A stretch of DNA of 11,241 bases from assembly GCA_031430695.1 (NCBI GenBank), contig JANPBZ010000008.1, positions 1 through 11,241 of the forward strand, read 5' to 3'. The translations under genes were made by a program, and so were the position numbers. The stretch comes from JAENVT01 sp031430695 (GTDB lineage: Bacteria; Actinomycetota; Acidimicrobiia; Acidimicrobiales; Ilumatobacteraceae). Shown here in pieces: positions 1-6,542 of this stretch. Each line of letters begins with the position of its first letter. Position 1 is the first letter of the stretch. The notes beneath the pieces were generated by a model. It had not been told where the DNA came from. It made no database searches and was given only the letters and a program-made list of their open reading frames with translations.

Positions 1-1253
1 GGCACGGTCGCGTACTGCGAGATCGGACTGGTGCGGTCGAATGTGTGGCGCACGATTCTGCTCGCGTACTCCGACGACCATGTGACCACCTTGTCGTCCT
101 TGACGCTTTCGTAGAACTGGCCGAAGTAGTCACCGATCGCCTCGTCGTCGGCGGGGGCGCCGCGTCGCAACATTCCTGCATCCTCGACGATTCGCCGGAA
201 CGTGGGAACGTCGTGGTCGTAGGCGGCCGACCGAACCATGCCGACGAAGGTCGCCATTTCCGCGGTCGTGAACTGCTTGACCAGTCCGAAGTCCAAGAAC
301 GTGATTCGTCCACCCTTGTGGAACAGGTAGTTGCCTGGATGAGGATCGCCATTGAATCTGTGCATGCCGTACAGACTGCGAAACACGAAACGGAACAGGC
401 ATTCTCCGACGAGGTTGCGCTCGTGTTGCGGCCATTGGAGCATCTCCTGCCACGTGGCGCCGCTGACCAACTCGCTCGTCAACACGCGCGACGTGCTGTG
501 CGAAGCCAGTACGTCTGGCACGTGGATGAAGGGATGTCCGCGATAGAAGTCGGCGAACGCCTGCTGGTTGACGGCCTCCAACGTGTAGTCGAGCTCGTCG
601 ATCAGGCGCTCGCGTATCTCGGCGACCATGTCGTCGGGATCGAGTCCACCGAAGCCCTGCTTCAGGATCGCGCCGAGCAGGCTGGCGTTGCGCAGGTCGG
701 CTTCGATCGCCGCGCCAACGCCGGGGTATTGCACCTTCACGGCGACGGCTCGTTCCAACCCGGTCGCCGGATCGACCACGACAGCACGATGCACCTGGCC
801 GATGCTGGCCGATGCAATCGGCTGCGGATCCCACTGGACGAACACCTTGTCGGGCGCCGCACCCAACTCGCGCTCGATCACCCCGGCGGCCAGGTCGGCG
901 CTCATCGGCGGCGCATTCGATTGCAGCTCGGCGAGCGCCAACCGCATCGGCTCCGGGAGTCCTTCGGTGACATAGCTGGCCATCTGGCCGAGCTTCATCA
1001 ATGCCCCTTTCATGTTTCCGAGTCGATCGGTGATCGCCTCAGCCGTACGAAGCTCACGGTCGCGATCGAGTTCGACTCGCCGCTCGGCAGTTGCGAACAG
1101 CTTCCGCGCAGCTGTGGTGGCATATGCGCCCCCTACCTGAACACCGAGCGCGGCGATATCGAGGTTGCGTCGACCGCGCACGCTGCGGCGCACCAGCGCG
1201 GCCACGCCGACAGCGGCTGCGGCTGCGGCAAGCACCACAAGCCGTTTCCTCAT
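1..1253 (-). CDS. ABC1/UbiB (AarF) family atypical kinase, C-terminus cut by window edge
   Basis: The 417 visible residues carry the ABC1/UbiB signature motifs in order: KLGQ (the family KxGQ motif) at residues 87-90, the Ala-rich loop ASASIGQVH at 147-155, the phosphate-anchoring lysine in AVKVQYPG (K173), the catalytic-loop variant NGDPHPGN at 301-308 (D303, N308) and DFG at 321-323. A hydrophobic Ala/Val stretch at residues 5-20 could be a membrane anchor. Family members are ATP-binding or ATPase-like proteins tied to isoprenoid-quinone and lipid metabolism. Actinobacteria usually make menaquinone rather than ubiquinone, so the substrate here is unknown. The start is fixed by an ATGA overlap with the stop of the upstream hydrolase, implying translational coupling. 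Family length is usually about 430-560 residues, so only the tail is missing. The family call is secure; the exact role is not. Confidence 0.93.
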   Translation of the reverse strand, partial: MRKRLVVLAAAAAAVGVAALVRRSVRGRRNLDIAALGVQVGGAYATTAARKLFATAERRVELDRDRELRTAEAITDRLGNMKGALMKLGQMASYVTEGLPEPMRLALAELQSNAPPMSADLAAGVIERELGAAPDKVFVQWDPQPIASASIGQVHRAVVVDPATGLERAVAVKVQYPGVGAAIEADLRNASLLGAILKQGFGGLDPDDMVAEIRERLIDELDYTLEAVNQQAFADFYRGHPFIHVPDVLASHSTSRVLTSELVSGATWQEMLQWPQHERNLVGECLFRFVFRSLYGMHRFNGDPHPGNYLFHKGGRITFLDFGLVKQFTTAEMATFVGMVRSAAYDHDVPTFRRIVEDAGMLRRGAPADDEAIGDYFGQFYESVKDDKVVTWSSEYASRIVRHTFDRTSPISQYATV

Positions 1254-2107
1254 CGCGATCGCTCGACCACCGAGCGGCAGGCGCGCAGCAGTGTCGGCAC
1301 AAACTGCTTGGCGTTGGCCACGACAGCGTCGTGATCGCCATCAACTCGGAATGCCTCTGCATCGGGAATCGACTCGAACAACCGCACCTGGCGACGAACC
1401 GGCACCACTCGATCGCGCATCGTGATCAGCGTCGAGATCGGCACGTCGATGTCGCCGATCCATTCCCGTGACGAGAAGTTTCCGATTGCCCGACCAGCCT
1501 CGAGGACTGCCCGCCAATCGTGCATCGACGCCTCTTCTACTGCCCACGGCTCCCACTGGTCTGCCTTGCGTTGCAGGTAGAACTGCTCGGTCAGCCATTG
1601 ACGAGCTTGCAGCGGCGTGAGCCTGGCGACCGCCGCAAGGCCGGAGATACCGAGGAAACTCAGCCGTTCTTCACGCGAGGTCGAGAAATATGCAGCCGTG
1701 GCGCACAACACCAACCCGGCTGTGCGTTGCCGATGACGCTGCCAGATCAGTTGGGCGATCGGTCCGCCCATCGAATAGCCGACGGGTATGAACTGGTCGA
1801 CTCCGAGGACATCGCAGACAGCGACCGTGTCGTCGGCGCAATCTTCCAACCGGAACGTCTTGCGCGACCTGATGCCCCGCCCGTGGCCGCGATGATCGAG
1901 GGCCACCACCCGGAACTGCTCCGCCAAGGCCCGGTAGCACGTGAACCAGTTGATGTCGGCGGTTGCGGTCCATCCATGCAGCAGCACGACTGTTGGTGCA
2001 CCGACGGGACCGTCGAGCGTTCGCACGAAACTGGTGCCACGTCCGGGAAGCTCCATCGCCGCACCGGGTGGCAGGTCGGGGGGCCTGCCACTGTCACGCT
2101 GGGCCAT
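1250..2107 (-). CDS. alpha/beta hydrolase
   Basis: This 285-aa protein has a complete alpha/beta-hydrolase layout. HGW at residues 44-46 is the oxyanion-hole region, GYSMGG places the nucleophile at S112, RDRVVP supplies D232 as the likely acid, and GDHDAV supplies H259 as the likely base. No signal peptide or membrane segment is evident, so it is probably cytoplasmic. The substrate cannot be read from the sequence; lipase/esterase, haloperoxidase-like and C-C hydrolase members share this architecture. GGAG lies 6 nt before the ATG and supports the chosen start, although Met18 is a possible later start closer to the conserved fold. It follows greA after 24 nt and overlaps the ABC1 kinase start by 4 nt, so it is the middle gene of a three-gene operon. 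Confidence 0.9.
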   Translation of the reverse strand: MAQRDSGRPPDLPPGAAMELPGRGTSFVRTLDGPVGAPTVVLLHGWTATADINWFTCYRALAEQFRVVALDHRGHGRGIRSRKTFRLEDCADDTVAVCDVLGVDQFIPVGYSMGGPIAQLIWQRHRQRTAGLVLCATAAYFSTSREERLSFLGISGLAAVARLTPLQARQWLTEQFYLQRKADQWEPWAVEEASMHDWRAVLEAGRAIGNFSSREWIGDIDVPISTLITMRDRVVPVRRQVRLFESIPDAEAFRVDGDHDAVVANAKQFVPTLLRACRSVVERSR

Positions 2108-2131
2108 TCGGCACTCCGTCGTGCGGGTTCA

Positions 2132-2605
2132 CTATGCAGTCTCGACCTTGATCACTCGTACCCGGAGCGTGCCTGTGGGGGCTTCGTACTCGACCCACAT
2201 GCCTTCGTTGGCACCGAGCAATGCCGAACCGAGAGGAGATTGCGGGCTCATCACGTCGAGGTCACCGACCTTTTCTTCCATATGGCCCACCAGATAGCGC
2301 TCGGCCATGCCGTCGTCGTCGCCTTCGTAGACGATGGTCACGATCGACCCGACTGCCACGATGCCGTCGTCGCCGCCCTCGATGATCTCGGCGGTTTCGA
2401 TGACATGCTCGAGTTCGCGAATGCGGCCCTCCATGTGGCCTTGCTCGTCCTTGGCCGCGTGGTAGTCGCCGTTCTCGCTGAGATCGCCCATCAATCGGGC
2501 CGTTTCGATCTTCTGAGCCACCTCGATTCGGCCCCTGGTGGTGAGGTCGAGAAACTCGGCTTGCAGTCGTTCGAATGCGGTGCGGGAGAGCTGCGTCGTC
2601 GCCAT
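2132..2605 (-). CDS. greA: transcription elongation factor GreA
   Basis: This 157-aa protein matches GreA in length (E. coli GreA is 158 aa) and organisation. The N-terminal half is an antiparallel coiled coil whose tip has the sequence MGDLSENGDY, giving D41 and E44, the two acidic residues that reach into the RNA polymerase secondary channel and coordinate the catalytic metal. The C-terminal FKBP-like domain, from about residue 83, includes the typical SPLGSALLG stretch. GreA rescues backtracked RNA polymerase by stimulating cleavage of the transcript 3' end. It is the first gene of the minus-strand operon. No Shine-Dalgarno precedes the ATG, but TAGCGT sits 9 nt upstream, consistent with a leaderless or near-leaderless mRNA. 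Confidence 0.97.
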   Translation of the reverse strand: MATTQLSRTAFERLQAEFLDLTTRGRIEVAQKIETARLMGDLSENGDYHAAKDEQGHMEGRIRELEHVIETAEIIEGGDDGIVAVGSIVTIVYEGDDDGMAERYLVGHMEEKVGDLDVMSPQSPLGSALLGANEGMWVEYEAPTGTLRVRVIKVETA

Positions 2606-2614
2606 AGGTGGAAA

Positions 2615-2620
2615 ACGCTA
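2615..2620 (-). promoter_or_regulatory. putative -10 element of greA (leaderless-type)
   Basis: On the minus strand TAGCGT (TANNNT pattern) ends 9 nt before the greA ATG. Transcription would begin at or within a few bases of the start codon. There is no recognisable -35 and no Shine-Dalgarno. The whole gap to the divergent leuB is 37 bp, so a promoter has little room elsewhere unless it lies inside leuB. Confidence 0.45.
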
Positions 2621-2628
2621 TCGCCACG

Positions 2629-2634
2629 TAACAT
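2629..2634 (+). promoter_or_regulatory. putative -10 element of leuB (leaderless-type)
   Basis: TAACAT (TANNNT pattern) ends 8 nt before the leuB ATG, the distance expected when transcription starts on the A of the start codon. No Shine-Dalgarno is visible upstream of this ATG. The element lies 8 bp from the opposing greA -10, so the two polymerases would compete for the same DNA. Confidence 0.45.
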
Positions 2635-2642
2635 CTTGGGCC

Positions 2643-3656
2643 ATGGCATATCGAATAGCGGTGATCGGCGGCGACGGCATCGGCCCCGAGGTGACCGCCG
2701 AGGCGTTGAAGGTGGTGCGTGCCGCCGGCGTCGATATCGACACCACCAATTTCGACCTAGGCGGTGCCCGCTACCTGCGTGATGGCGAGATTCTTTCTGA
2801 CGCAACGCTGGACGAGTTGCGTGGCTTCGACGCCATTCTGCTCGGCGCCGTCGGCACGCCCGACGTGCCGCCCGGCGTGATCGAGCGGGGCTTGCTCCTC
2901 AAGATGCGTTTCGACCTCGATCTCTACGTAAATCAGCGGCCGTTCGTCGGCACGGCCCCCGGTCACAGTGAGCCACACGATTTTGTCGTCATCCGCGAGA
3001 ACACCGAGGGGCCGTATGTCGGCGAGGGCGGAGTACTGCGCAAGGGCACGCCGCACGAGGTTGCAACGCAGGGCTCGGTCAACACGCGCATGGGTGCCGA
3101 GCGAGCCATCCGCTTTGCCTTCGAGTTGGCGGTGCAGCGAGGCCACGCTGACCCACCGGGTCGCATGCACGTCACGTTGGTGCACAAGACCAATGTCTTG
3201 ACCTTCGCCGGCGATCTGTGGCAGCGGGCATTCAACGCGGTTGCCGCCGACTACCCGAACGTCGGCACGGCATACAACCACGTCGATGCGGCGTGCATCT
3301 ACTTCGTGCAGGATCCGCATCGCTACGACGTGATCGTGACCGACAATCTGTTCGGCGACATTCTGAGCGACCTCGGTGGAGCGGTGAGCGGCGGGATCGG
3401 GTTGGCGTCTTCGGCCAATCTCAACCCGGCTCGCACGGGTCCGTCGATGTTCGAACCGGTGCACGGCTCCGCGCCCGACATCGTCGGAACCGGTAAGGCC
3501 AACCCGATCGCCGCCATTCTCAGCGCCGGCCTGATGCTCGACTTCCTTGGCGAGGGCGACGCCGCTGCACGGATTCGGGAGGCCTGCGCCGCCCACACTG
3601 GTATCGGCAGCACCAGCGACATCGGTTCCCAAATCGCCGCGGCCGTGGCAGGCTAG
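2643..3656 (+). CDS. leuB: 3-isopropylmalate dehydrogenase LeuB
   Basis: This 337-aa protein belongs to the isocitrate/isopropylmalate dehydrogenase family. IAVIGGDGIGPEV opens the fold at residues 5-17. The substrate arginine R89 lies in LLLKMRFDLDLY, R118 in VIREN and Y125 in GPYVGEGG. K182 lies in VHKTNVL, and the metal ligands are D215, D239 and D243 (HVDAACIY and NLFGDILSDL). EPVHGSAPDI at 271-280 is the NAD-binding loop. It oxidises and decarboxylates 3-isopropylmalate to 4-methyl-2-oxopentanoate in leucine synthesis. LeuB enzymes may also oxidise 3-methylmalate made downstream of CimA, which is encoded 4.5 kb away. The reading frame is open further upstream, but the conserved fold begins at this ATG, and earlier starts would run into greA. 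It is followed after 48 nt by ilvE. Confidence 0.96.
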   Translation: MAYRIAVIGGDGIGPEVTAEALKVVRAAGVDIDTTNFDLGGARYLRDGEILSDATLDELRGFDAILLGAVGTPDVPPGVIERGLLLKMRFDLDLYVNQRPFVGTAPGHSEPHDFVVIRENTEGPYVGEGGVLRKGTPHEVATQGSVNTRMGAERAIRFAFELAVQRGHADPPGRMHVTLVHKTNVLTFAGDLWQRAFNAVAADYPNVGTAYNHVDAACIYFVQDPHRYDVIVTDNLFGDILSDLGGAVSGGIGLASSANLNPARTGPSMFEPVHGSAPDIVGTGKANPIAAILSAGLMLDFLGEGDAAARIREACAAHTGIGSTSDIGSQIAAAVAG

Positions 3657-3704
3657 TCAGCAACCTCGAAATCTGCCCTCACATCTGCACAGCGGGAGTC
3701 AGCT

Positions 3705-4622
3705 ATGCCTATCCAACCCACTCCGAAAATCTGGATGAACGGAGACCTTGTCGATTGGGACAAGGCCCAGATCCACGTCCTCACCCACACCCTGCACTAC
3801 GGCACGGGCGTGTTCGAGGGCATTCGCGCCTATCCCACCTCGCAGGGGCCTGCGGTCTTCCGCCTGACCGAGCACATCGAGCGGCTGTTCCGCAGTGCCC
3901 ACATCATGGGCATGGAGATCCCGTACACGGTCAGCGAGATCGTCGCAGCCACCAAGGCCACCGTTGCATCGACCGGTCTGCCGGGTTGCTACGTGCGCCC
4001 GATTGCCTATTACGGCTACGGCGAGATGGGTCTCAACACCTTGCCGTGCAGCACCGATGTGGCCATTGCTTGCTGGCCGTGGGCGCCGTTCCTCGGTGAG
4101 GATGCCCTAGATCACGGGGTGAGGATGAAGGTCTCGTCGTGGACGCGTCACGATCACAACACAATGCCGCCGGCCTCGAAGACGACCGGCAACTACGTCA
4201 ACTCGTCGCTCGCCAAGGTCGAGGCGCTGAAGGGTGGGTACGACGAGGCCATCATGCTGGCGCCCAACGGCCTGGTGGCTGAGTGCACGGGTGAGAACAT
4301 CTTCGCGGTGCGCCACGGCATCATCATCACCCCGCCCATGTCCGCAGGAGCGCTGGAAGGGATCACCCAGAACTCGGTCATGCGCATCGCCGGTGATCTC
4401 GGCTTCGAGTTCCGGGTCGACAACCTGGCGCGTAGCGACCTGTACATCGCCGACGAGGTGTTCGTCTGTGGCACTGCCGCCGAGATCAGTTCGGTGAAGT
4501 CGATCGACGACCGCGACATCCCCTGCCCCGGCCCCATCACCAAGGCCATCGCCGAGGTCTACGCCCGCGCCGTGCGTGGCGAAGAGGACCAGTACAAAGA
4601 CTGGTGCGAACTCGCCGTCTGA
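3705..4622 (+). CDS. ilvE: branched-chain amino acid aminotransferase
   Basis: This 305-aa protein is a fold-type IV PLP aminotransferase, near E. coli IlvE (309 aa) in length. IWMNGDLVDWDKAQIHVLTH and LHYGTGVFEGIRAY (residues 30-43) are typical of the BCAT N-terminal domain. K159 in PASKTTGNYVNS is the Schiff-base lysine, E194 in VAECTGENIF is the PLP-contacting glutamate, and GALEGITQNSV at 215-225 is the phosphate-binding segment. The enzyme transfers the amino group from glutamate to the 2-oxo acids of Ile, Leu and Val, and runs in reverse in catabolism. GGGAG lies 6 nt before the ATG, supporting this start. The gene is 48 nt after leuB on the same strand, so co-transcription is likely. 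Confidence 0.96.
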   Translation: MPIQPTPKIWMNGDLVDWDKAQIHVLTHTLHYGTGVFEGIRAYPTSQGPAVFRLTEHIERLFRSAHIMGMEIPYTVSEIVAATKATVASTGLPGCYVRPIAYYGYGEMGLNTLPCSTDVAIACWPWAPFLGEDALDHGVRMKVSSWTRHDHNTMPPASKTTGNYVNSSLAKVEALKGGYDEAIMLAPNGLVAECTGENIFAVRHGIIITPPMSAGALEGITQNSVMRIAGDLGFEFRVDNLARSDLYIADEVFVCGTAAEISSVKSIDDRDIPCPGPITKAIAEVYARAVRGEEDQYKDWCELAV

Positions 4623-4640
4623 CCGCCCATCCAGGCCGCT

Positions 4641-4654
4641 CCCACCTCCGTGGG
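4641..4654 (+). terminator. small hairpin after ilvE, possible terminator
   Basis: A perfect 5-bp stem CCCAC/GTGGG with loop CTCC lies 19 nt past the ilvE stop. It has no T-run after it, so on its own it is a weak intrinsic terminator. Its right arm overlaps the start of the first palindromic repeat unit at 4652. Confidence 0.3.
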
Positions 4655-4690
4655 CGCGATTTCGGCACTGCCAGTTCTCATACCGCGCAC
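4652..4690 (+). repeat. 39-bp palindromic repeat unit A (imperfect)
   Basis: This stretch matches the reverse complement of 4704-4742 at 27 of 39 positions, without gaps. The best-kept blocks are GGG, GCGATTT, the GG at positions 13-14 of the unit and the AGT core. The two copies face each other between convergent genes, a layout reminiscent of REP/BIME-type intergenic elements. With only one pair in view, whether this is a dispersed family is inference. Confidence 0.4.
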
Positions 4691-4702
4691 AACCAGGCTC
4701 AA

Positions 4703-4743
4703 CGGGTGCGAAATTGGTACTAGCACTACCTAAATCGCACCCG
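4703..4743. repeat. 41-bp interrupted palindrome, possible bidirectional terminator or REP-like unit B
   Basis: A perfect 9-bp inverted repeat, CGGGTGCGA (4703-4711) and TCGCACCCG (4735-4743), encloses a second 4-bp pairing, GGTA with TACC, around a 7-nt loop. It lies between the convergent ends of ilvE and the PPOX gene, where a bidirectional terminator would be useful. There is only a weak A/T-rich internal stretch and no long T-tail. It pairs as a family member with 4652-4690. Confidence 0.5.
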
Positions 4744-4760
4744 ACGGGGCCGCGGCGGGC

Positions 4761-5267
4761 CTAGGTGAAGCGCCAGCGGGTGGCTCGAGTGGCGAACTCG
4801 ACCTCGCGCTCGATGATCGCGAACGCAGTGGTCGGTACGACCTCGAACATCGCGTGCTGGCGCACGAAGTCGCCGAGTCCTTCAGGAATTTCGCTGCTGT
4901 ACTTGGCGACATAGTGATCGATCCACGTGTCGATGCGGCCGGGTTCGGTGATCGGTGCTGCCGTGCCTTCTACTGAGATGCACTCGATCGTGCTGTCGAC
5001 GGTGAAGACAACGTGTGGGTTGGCCGCGATGTTTCGTGCCTTGCGCGCAGTGGGCGCACAGGAAAACATGAATCGCAGGTCGTCGTCGTTCCAGACACCC
5101 CAAACCGGCAGCGCGTGCGGAGCACCGCCGGCCGACACGGTGACCACCCAGTAGTTCTTGTTGGGGGTCAGCCGCTCGACCGCCCACGACCACGGCAATG
5201 CTTCCCACTCGGGGCTGTCGGTGCCATATGCAGCCATCGCCGGCCGCTCACCAATCGGTTCAGTCAT
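4761..5267 (-). CDS. pyridoxamine 5'-phosphate oxidase (PPOX) family flavin- or F420-binding protein
   Basis: This 168-aa protein has the split-barrel PPOX signature. NYWVVTVSAGGAPHALPVWG at residues 38-57 is the first beta-hairpin that cradles the cofactor, and CAPTARKARNIAANP at 70-84 has the basic T/R/K pattern that contacts the cofactor phosphate in this family. FTVDSTIECISVEGTA at 88-103 continues the barrel. Members bind FMN, F420 or haem-like ligands and act as small reductases or oxidases. The sequence alone does not tell FMN from F420, though F420-dependent members are plentiful in Actinobacteria. It is probably cytoplasmic and dimeric. It lies 51 nt downstream of the ureohydrolase on the same strand but has its own TACGAT box before the ATG. 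The substrate is unknown. Confidence 0.85.
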   Translation of the reverse strand: MTEPIGERPAMAAYGTDSPEWEALPWSWAVERLTPNKNYWVVTVSAGGAPHALPVWGVWNDDDLRFMFSCAPTARKARNIAANPHVVFTVDSTIECISVEGTAAPITEPGRIDTWIDHYVAKYSSEIPEGLGDFVRQHAMFEVVPTTAFAIIEREVEFATRATRWRFT

Positions 5268-5274
5268 CTGCTCG

Positions 5275-5280
5275 ATCGTA
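5275..5280 (-). promoter_or_regulatory. putative -10 element of the PPOX gene (leaderless-type)
   Basis: On the minus strand TACGAT ends 7 nt before the ATG at 5267, matching the TANNNT-then-start spacing of leaderless genes. No Shine-Dalgarno is seen in the 51-nt gap after the ureohydrolase stop, so this gene may be transcribed separately. Confidence 0.45.
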
Positions 5281-5318
5281 GATGAAGGCGCGACGTCATG
5301 GATCGGTGGTGTCGGGTG

Positions 5319-6347
5319 TCAGTGAGCCGGGAGGCCCGGGGTACCGCCGGCGGCGTCGCGACGCTTCGCAGCCAGACCGGCCAAGCACTCCATGAACAAC
5401 CGATTGGCGACGTTGACGGTGCAGTCGGCGTGGTCGTACGCCGGGGCGACCTCGACGATGTCCATGCCGACCACGTTGTGCTCGTAGGCGAGCCTGCGGA
5501 CCATGCGCATCAGGTCCGCGGCGACGATGCCACCTGGCTCGGGGGTTCCGGTTGCCGGGGCATATGCAGGGTCGAGTGAGTCGATGTCGATCGAGATGTA
5601 GAGGTACTCGGGACCATCGAGTGCTTCGACCACAGCGTCGGCCATCACGGCTTGGAAGCCGCGCTCCCAGATCTCGTCCATCAGATGCCAACGCATGCCC
5701 TGTTCGGCCATCCATTCCCACACATCCTGTGGCGGCCAGTAGCTGCGCAGACCGATCTGAATGAAGTTGCGCCCCGGGATGGCGCCGCTGTCGATCAGTC
5801 GCCGCATGGGCGTGCCGTGGCTGGCCAGGTTGCCGTCGACCGAGTCGGCCGTGTCGGCGTGGGCGTCGAAGTGGACCATCCCGACGTTGCCGTAGCCGTA
5901 GACGTCGGCGACCGCCGTGGCCGCCGGCCAGGTGACGGTGTGGTCGCCGCCCATCGTGAACGGGATGATCTTGCGGCTGGCGATCTCGTGCACGCGACCC
6001 TTGATGTTGTCGAGGCTTTGCTGCACCATCCCGTGCGGGCAATGGGCGTCGCCGTAGTCGATCACCTCGACGTGGTCGAAGATCTCGAGTCCGTAGCTCA
6101 GGTGGTAGGTGCCCGATTCGTAGGCATTGCTGCGCAACCCCCGCGGACCGAATCGGGCGCCAGGTCGGTTGCTGGTGCCGAGGTCGAACGGGGCTCCGAC
6201 GACGGCGACGTCGGGCTGCCACGAGTCGAGTTGCTCTGGTGAGGTCAGTAGCGGTCGCTGGGCAAACGTCATGACCGAGCCGAAGGCATAGCCCTGGTCG
6301 AGCTGTTCCTGATAGCCGGCGGGCAGGTCGCGCTTGGGTTCGGTCAT
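5319..6347 (-). CDS. agmatinase / guanidino-acid ureohydrolase family (SpeB-like)
   Basis: This 342-aa protein belongs to the arginase/agmatinase family. The binuclear Mn site is intact: H136 in GGDHTVTW, D161, H163 and D165 in FDAHADT, and D254 and D256 in SIDIDSLDPAYAPATG. GTSNRPGARFGPRGLR at residues 58-72 and SHGTPMRRL at 177-185 resemble agmatinase and guanidinobutyrase members rather than arginases. The reaction is hydrolysis of a guanidino group to urea plus an amine; agmatine to putrescine is the default reading, but guanidinobutyrate, guanidinopropionate or guanidine remain possible. The frame is open to an ATG at 6458, but the extra 37 residues are Arg-rich and unlike the family. 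The ATG at 6347 is preferred because TACCGT sits 8 nt before it. It probably begins the unit that includes the PPOX gene. Confidence 0.92.
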   Translation of the reverse strand: MTEPKRDLPAGYQEQLDQGYAFGSVMTFAQRPLLTSPEQLDSWQPDVAVVGAPFDLGTSNRPGARFGPRGLRSNAYESGTYHLSYGLEIFDHVEVIDYGDAHCPHGMVQQSLDNIKGRVHEIASRKIIPFTMGGDHTVTWPAATAVADVYGYGNVGMVHFDAHADTADSVDGNLASHGTPMRRLIDSGAIPGRNFIQIGLRSYWPPQDVWEWMAEQGMRWHLMDEIWERGFQAVMADAVVEALDGPEYLYISIDIDSLDPAYAPATGTPEPGGIVAADLMRMVRRLAYEHNVVGMDIVEVAPAYDHADCTVNVANRLFMECLAGLAAKRRDAAGGTPGLPAH

Positions 6348-6355
6348 GGTCAGGC

Positions 6356-6361
6356 ACGGTA
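6356..6361 (-). promoter_or_regulatory. putative -10 element of the ureohydrolase (leaderless-type)
   Basis: On the minus strand TACCGT (TANNNT) ends 8 nt before the ATG at 6347. No Shine-Dalgarno precedes that ATG. The element supports a start here rather than at the longer in-frame ATG at 6458. Confidence 0.45.
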
Positions 6362-6397
6362 ATCGGTGACGCCGGCCTGTGACCGAAAAGCGAAGCA

Positions 6398-6440
6398 CCC
6401 CGGGCTGCGCAGCCAGCCGAAGCCAGCGCGCCGCCCGGGG
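6398..6440. repeat. inverted repeat with internal palindrome upstream of the ureohydrolase promoter
   Basis: CCCCGGGC at 6398-6405 is the exact reverse complement of GCCCGGGG at 6433-6440. Between them, overlapping the left arm, is the perfect 12-bp palindrome GGCTGCGCAGCC (6403-6414). On the plus strand a TCCTTTTGG stretch follows, so it could work as a terminator for plus-strand transcription. It lies upstream of the putative ureohydrolase promoter, so an operator role is equally possible. Confidence 0.4.
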
Positions 6441-6510
6441 CGACTCCTTTTGGTTCATGATCCACCACTGGTCGACCTGCTGGCGTTAGCCTGTAGCTCG
6501 ACTCAATGTC

Positions 6511-6542
6511 ATCGCCCGTCAGCGCAAGCGCTGGCGGGCGAT
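6511..6542 (+). terminator. long near-perfect hairpin, terminator-like on the plus strand
   Basis: ATCGCCCG (6511-6518), T, CAGCGC (6520-6525), AA, GCGCTG (6528-6533), G, CGGGCGAT (6535-6542) folds into a stem of about 14-15 bp. The single non-Watson-Crick position is U-G in a plus-strand RNA but C-A in a minus-strand RNA, which favours a plus transcript. TCCCTTTGT follows, a weak U-tract. No gene ends just upstream on this strand, so it would terminate either an unseen small RNA or read-through transcription. Confidence 0.45.

Noticed and set aside
45..1334. Long plus-strand open frame of 429 codons
   Set aside because: It is antisense to the ABC1 kinase, whose signature motifs are intact on the minus strand. 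The plus product is compositionally odd with no domain.
2757..3632. Minus-strand open frame of 291 codons inside leuB
   Set aside because: Antisense shadow of leuB in GC-rich DNA; Arg/Val/Ala-rich with no recognisable motif.
6348..6458. Longer ureohydrolase start at 6458
   Set aside because: The extra 37 residues are Arg-rich and unlike the family, and they cross a strong inverted repeat. The ATG at 6347 has a TANNNT box at leaderless spacing.
5296..6468. Minus-strand open frame of 390 codons in another frame over the ureohydrolase
   Set aside because: Extremely Arg-rich product and same-strand frame shadow; the true frame has all six metal ligands.
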